Assembly: GCA_002423105.1 (NCBI GenBank) | Contig: DIUT01000027.1 | Coordinates: forward strand, 26,043-90,042 | Source of the DNA: Geobacter sp. UBA6151 | GTDB lineage: Bacteria > Desulfobacterota > Desulfuromonadia > Geobacterales > Pseudopelobacteraceae | Reading direction: 5' to 3' | Length of the DNA: 64,000 bases | Shown: positions 61,320 through 64,000 of the stretch, piece by piece | How positions within the stretch are numbered: the first letter of the stretch is position 1 | Layout of the letters: every line of letters begins with the position of its first letter | Notes under the pieces: generated by a model | The model's database searches: none | The model's input: the letters and a program-made list of their open reading frames with translations, nothing else | What the model was told of the DNA's origin: nothing | Program-made: the position numbers and the translations under genes

Positions 61320-63431
61320 CTACCCTCCACCGCTGCGCATCAGTTCACTGATGATGCTGCCACTGTCAAGCACTAAAATGGTGCGCTGATCGCCAAGATC
61401 AGCCGCACCGGAAATTCCCCGCAGCGCCTTGAAAGCTCCTCCCAGCGGTTTGATAACGATATCCTGCTGTCCCAGCAGGTCGTCCACCACCAGTCCCAGC
61501 CGTTTCTCCGCCACCCCAACCACCACAACATACTGATCACCGGGGCAGATGCCGGTCCGCTCAATCCTGAAGAAGTTTTCAAGACGGACAATCGGCAGGG
61601 TATGTTCACGCAGGCTGATCACCTCGCGCCCTTCCACCGTACGGATGTCCGCAGGGGAAAGGATCAACGACTCGATCACCGAGGTGATCGGCACGGCATA
61701 GGTGCGCCCGGCGCAAAAAACGATCAGGGCCTTGATGATGGCCAGGGTGATCGGCAGGACAATGGTAAAACGGGAACCACGGCCGGGCCAGGTTTCGATA
61801 TCCACCATACCGGAGACAGCAGCGATGTTGTTGCGCACCACATCCATGCCCACCCCGCGGCCAGACACATCGGTAATCGTATCGGCGGTGGAAAAACCGG
61901 GGAGAAAGATCAACTCCAGGGCTTCTTTGTCGGTCAGGCCGGAGATATCCGACACCAGCCTCTTTTCCAGCGCTATTTTCTTGATTTTTTCAACATTGAT
62001 GCCGTCACCGTCATCCTCTACCTCGATAACAACATGATTGCCCTTCTGGTAGGAGGAGATCCGCACAACACCCCGCTCGTTCTTGCCTGCCGCCAGGCGC
62101 TGTTCGGGAGCTTCGATGCCGTGGTCAATGGCGTTGCGGATGATATGCATCAGGGGATCGGCAATATCTTCAACAATCAGTTTGTCCAGCTCGGTTTCGG
62201 CACCGAACAGTTTCAGATCGATCTTCTTGCCCTGTTCACGTGAAATCTTGCGCACAATCCGGGACATTTTCTCGTACAACTGCCCGACCGGGATCATGCG
62301 GATATCCATGACCCCCTTCTGCAGGTCACCCAGGCGGCGGTCCAGCCCCTTGGCTGCCTTGCCCAGATCGATGGCCATGCGCGAGAAGCCCTCGGCCCGC
62401 ATCCGGTTAGCCAGTGCCGCAATGGAGGAATGGGCCAGCACCAATTCACCCACAATGTTCATCAACTCGTCCAACTTGCCGATATCCACCCGCACGGTAC
62501 GGCTCATGCTCTTGGCAGACAGCGGTTCATCGGAACCACTGAAAACCGGTGCAACTTCCTGGTCAGAAGACAGGGGGAAAACGGCAACAGACCCCACCGT
62601 CTCTGGCAGCAGCTCGGTCGGCGGTGTCTCCTTGACAGACTCCGGCACAGATGGCGTTTCGGGCACAGAGCCGCCACCACTGAAAGTAATGTCAACGGCA
62701 ATCCCGTCAAGCACAACAGCCAACTGCTCCCGGTCCAGATCACTGCCCGCCAGCAGGTCAAAATCAATGTGGGTTTCCATGTTCTCGCCCACACTGGGCA
62801 GAGTGCTGATCACCTCGCCGCACCCTTTAAGCCGCGACGTAAGATCATTCAACCCCTCATCAAAGGTAAGCAGCTCAAATGAGGCGTGGACAACATGAAT
62901 GAAACGCCCCTTGCCCAGGTTTTCCTTGAGCCGGTGTTCTTCGTAATCGGTAAGGGAACCGGTTATCTGGGCGGACAAACCAAGTTTCTGCAAGGGAGAG
63001 ACTGGTGAGGATGATCCGGCGGGAGCCATACAGGCGGCAATCGCCCCGGCATGGGCATCAACCGCTTCCCGATGCTGTTCCAGCGTGCCGTCCAGGGTTG
63101 AACGCATCAGGGTGGCCAACAATTCAGCAGAATTAAACAGAATTTCCAGAACCTGTCTGGTCAGTGATATTTTGCCCATCCGCAGCCAGTCCAGCAGACT
63201 TTCGGTGTGATGGGCAACTTCCGACACCACGGCAAAGCCGAACATGCCGGCCAAACCTTTCAGGGAATGTGCATCACGGAAAATGGCGTTCAGCAGGTCA
63301 GGGTCCCAGGCTCCCTGTTCCGCCATATCGGACAGTTCGCCCAGACGGCTGCTCAGCTCCTCGACAACTTCCTCCGCCTCGGCCAGGAAATCTCGGGCTG
63401 CATCCATAGCTGGAGGAGATTGGGCGCTCAT
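61320..63431 (-). CDS. cheA: chemotaxis histidine kinase CheA
   Basis: A 703-residue kinase. The P1 Hpt domain has the phospho-His55 in FRDAHSLKGLAGMFGF. A P2-like domain lies at about 150-250, and an acidic/Pro linker at about 255-305. P3 dimerisation starts near SMSRTVRVDIGKLDELMNIV. The P4 ATPase has HIIRNAIDHGIEAPEQ, DDGDGIN and GRGVGMDVV, and the P5 CheW-like domain is C-terminal. All kinase boxes look intact. It overlaps cheY by 4 nt and is 3 nt from the ATPase gene. Confidence 0.94.
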   Translation of the reverse strand: MSAQSPPAMDAARDFLAEAEEVVEELSSRLGELSDMAEQGAWDPDLLNAIFRDAHSLKGLAGMFGFAVVSEVAHHTESLLDWLRMGKISLTRQVLEILFNSAELLATLMRSTLDGTLEQHREAVDAHAGAIAACMAPAGSSSPVSPLQKLGLSAQITGSLTDYEEHRLKENLGKGRFIHVVHASFELLTFDEGLNDLTSRLKGCGEVISTLPSVGENMETHIDFDLLAGSDLDREQLAVVLDGIAVDITFSGGGSVPETPSVPESVKETPPTELLPETVGSVAVFPLSSDQEVAPVFSGSDEPLSAKSMSRTVRVDIGKLDELMNIVGELVLAHSSIAALANRMRAEGFSRMAIDLGKAAKGLDRRLGDLQKGVMDIRMIPVGQLYEKMSRIVRKISREQGKKIDLKLFGAETELDKLIVEDIADPLMHIIRNAIDHGIEAPEQRLAAGKNERGVVRISSYQKGNHVVIEVEDDGDGINVEKIKKIALEKRLVSDISGLTDKEALELIFLPGFSTADTITDVSGRGVGMDVVRNNIAAVSGMVDIETWPGRGSRFTIVLPITLAIIKALIVFCAGRTYAVPITSVIESLILSPADIRTVEGREVISLREHTLPIVRLENFFRIERTGICPGDQYVVVVGVAEKRLGLVVDDLLGQQDIVIKPLGGAFKALRGISGAADLGDQRTILVLDSGSIISELMRSGGG

Positions 63432-63796
63432 AAGAACCTTCTTACGATCTCCAACAGTTGTTCAGGCAGGAACGGCTTGACCAGATATTCGCTGGCACCG
63501 AGTGAGAGCCCCTTCTCGATATCCTTGCGGCTACCTTCCGTTGAAATGATAACAACCGGTAACTCTTTGTACAGCGGATTGGAACGGACAAAGTTGAGCA
63601 GTTCAAGGCCGTTGATATCCGGCATGTTGATGTCAGTCAGCAACAGGTTGATCTCTTGCCGGGGCATAATGCGCAGCGCTTCAAAACCATTGGGAGCCTG
63701 CAGGATGGTGACCGGCCCCAGGGATTCCAACGTGGATACCAGCAGTGAACGCATGGCGTTCGAGTCATCAACAACAAGTATCGTGAATGATTTCAA
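63428..63796 (-). CDS. cheY: single-domain response regulator (CheY-like)
   Basis: A 122-residue receiver domain with acidic pocket LVVDDSNAMR, phospho-Asp in LLLTDINMPDING, the Ser/Thr in VVIISTEGS and the conserved Lys in YLVKPF. There is no output domain. It overlaps cheA (ATGA) and the preceding partial gene (ATGA), so it is the probable phospho-acceptor of that kinase. Confidence 0.92.
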   Translation of the reverse strand: MKSFTILVVDDSNAMRSLLVSTLESLGPVTILQAPNGFEALRIMPRQEINLLLTDINMPDINGLELLNFVRSNPLYKELPVVIISTEGSRKDIEKGLSLGASEYLVKPFLPEQLLEIVRRFL

Positions 63797-64000
63797 TGCT
63801 CCTGTCCCTCCACAAAAATGTTTCTATGATAGAGCCGCTCTTTTTGCAGAACAGCCCGGAGTTCTTCCATAAACCTGGTAAATGGCTCTCCCTGTGTGGC
63901 GCCTCGACGCGGCTTCACCAGGCACGGACATCCCATGGTGGAAAGCTCCAGAACGGCTTCGGCATGGTGAAAATCGGAGATGGAGATCAGCTGCACAGCA
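63793..64000 (-). CDS. unknown protein, C-terminal part, first visible gene of the che operon
   Basis: The frame is open to the window edge; a GTG at 63996 could be the start but the gene probably continues. The visible part of about 68 residues contains ISISDFHHAEAVLELSTMG, LVKPRRGATQGE and a basic helix (FMEELRAVLQKERLYHRNIF). I do not recognise it. It overlaps cheY by 4 nt and so belongs to the che operon. Confidence 0.55.
   Translation of the reverse strand, partial: AVQLISISDFHHAEAVLELSTMGCPCLVKPRRGATQGEPFTRFMEELRAVLQKERLYHRNIFVEGQEH

Overview
The window reads as a chromosomal segment of a Geobacter-like bacterium (Desulfuromonadota/Geobacterales). My best guess is a Trichlorobacter (Geobacter) lovleyi-type, nitrate-respiring strain. 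The reasons are membrane-bound nitrate reductase genes, many c-di-GMP, HDOD and SiaABCD-type signalling proteins, a chemotaxis cluster containing a HEAT-repeat protein and an ExeA-like ATPase, and a large arsenic/heavy-metal block. The species is inferred from gene content, not from a database search.

Layout. 1-5.9 kb (+): the 3' end of narH, then narJ, narI, two different NarK transporters, a tiny membrane protein and a lone PAS protein, closed by a hairpin that runs into the pepF ribosome-binding site. 6-20.7 kb: mostly housekeeping genes (pepF, pyrF, rlmB, a DUF898/M48 protease pair, rlmD, yjbQ and trmL on the minus strand, serA, rph, rdgB), then two orphan Dpp/Opp-type permeases, two unknown proteins and an HDOD protein. 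20.7-23.9 kb (-): rnc, a nitroreductase, a DUF2007 protein, an RlpA lipoprotein, a truncated glycosyltransferase and tRNA-Cys.

24-43.4 kb is the accessory heart of the window. A long minus-strand series begins with an arsenic-type ArsR and runs through an ArsP-like permease, two small thioredoxins, a CcdA-like thiol transporter, a rhodanese, a CDF metal exporter, and a TolC/adaptor/RND efflux pump with a DUF2892 and a polyferredoxin-like protein. A LysR regulator lies divergent from an outer-membrane porin and two small exported proteins. Then come acr3, arsC, arsR, tatA, a VKOR-DsbA fusion, a MOSC protein and a second LysR. The two LysR proteins are paralogues sharing six cysteines at identical residue numbers. 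A shattered IS3-family transposase lies just beyond the second LysR.

43.4-55.3 kb (-): leuS and lptE, then a complete siaA-siaB-siaC-siaD signalling cassette, then holA, a haem-binding (CxxCH) GGDEF-EAL protein and moaA. The sia cassette is interrupted by a 182-bp palindromic, MITE-like element between siaA and siaB. Its SiaD carries two copies of its coupling helix around a CxxC/CxxC module.

55.3-64 kb (-): a chemotaxis-like operon read as (partial unknown)-cheY-cheA-ATPase-cheW-cheW-HEAT protein-cheR-cheB, tightly overlapped and continuing towards leuS. moaA (molybdenum cofactor) also serves the nitrate reductase at the other end of the window. The CcdA/thioredoxin proteins and the Trx-type ArsC plausibly share thiol chemistry.
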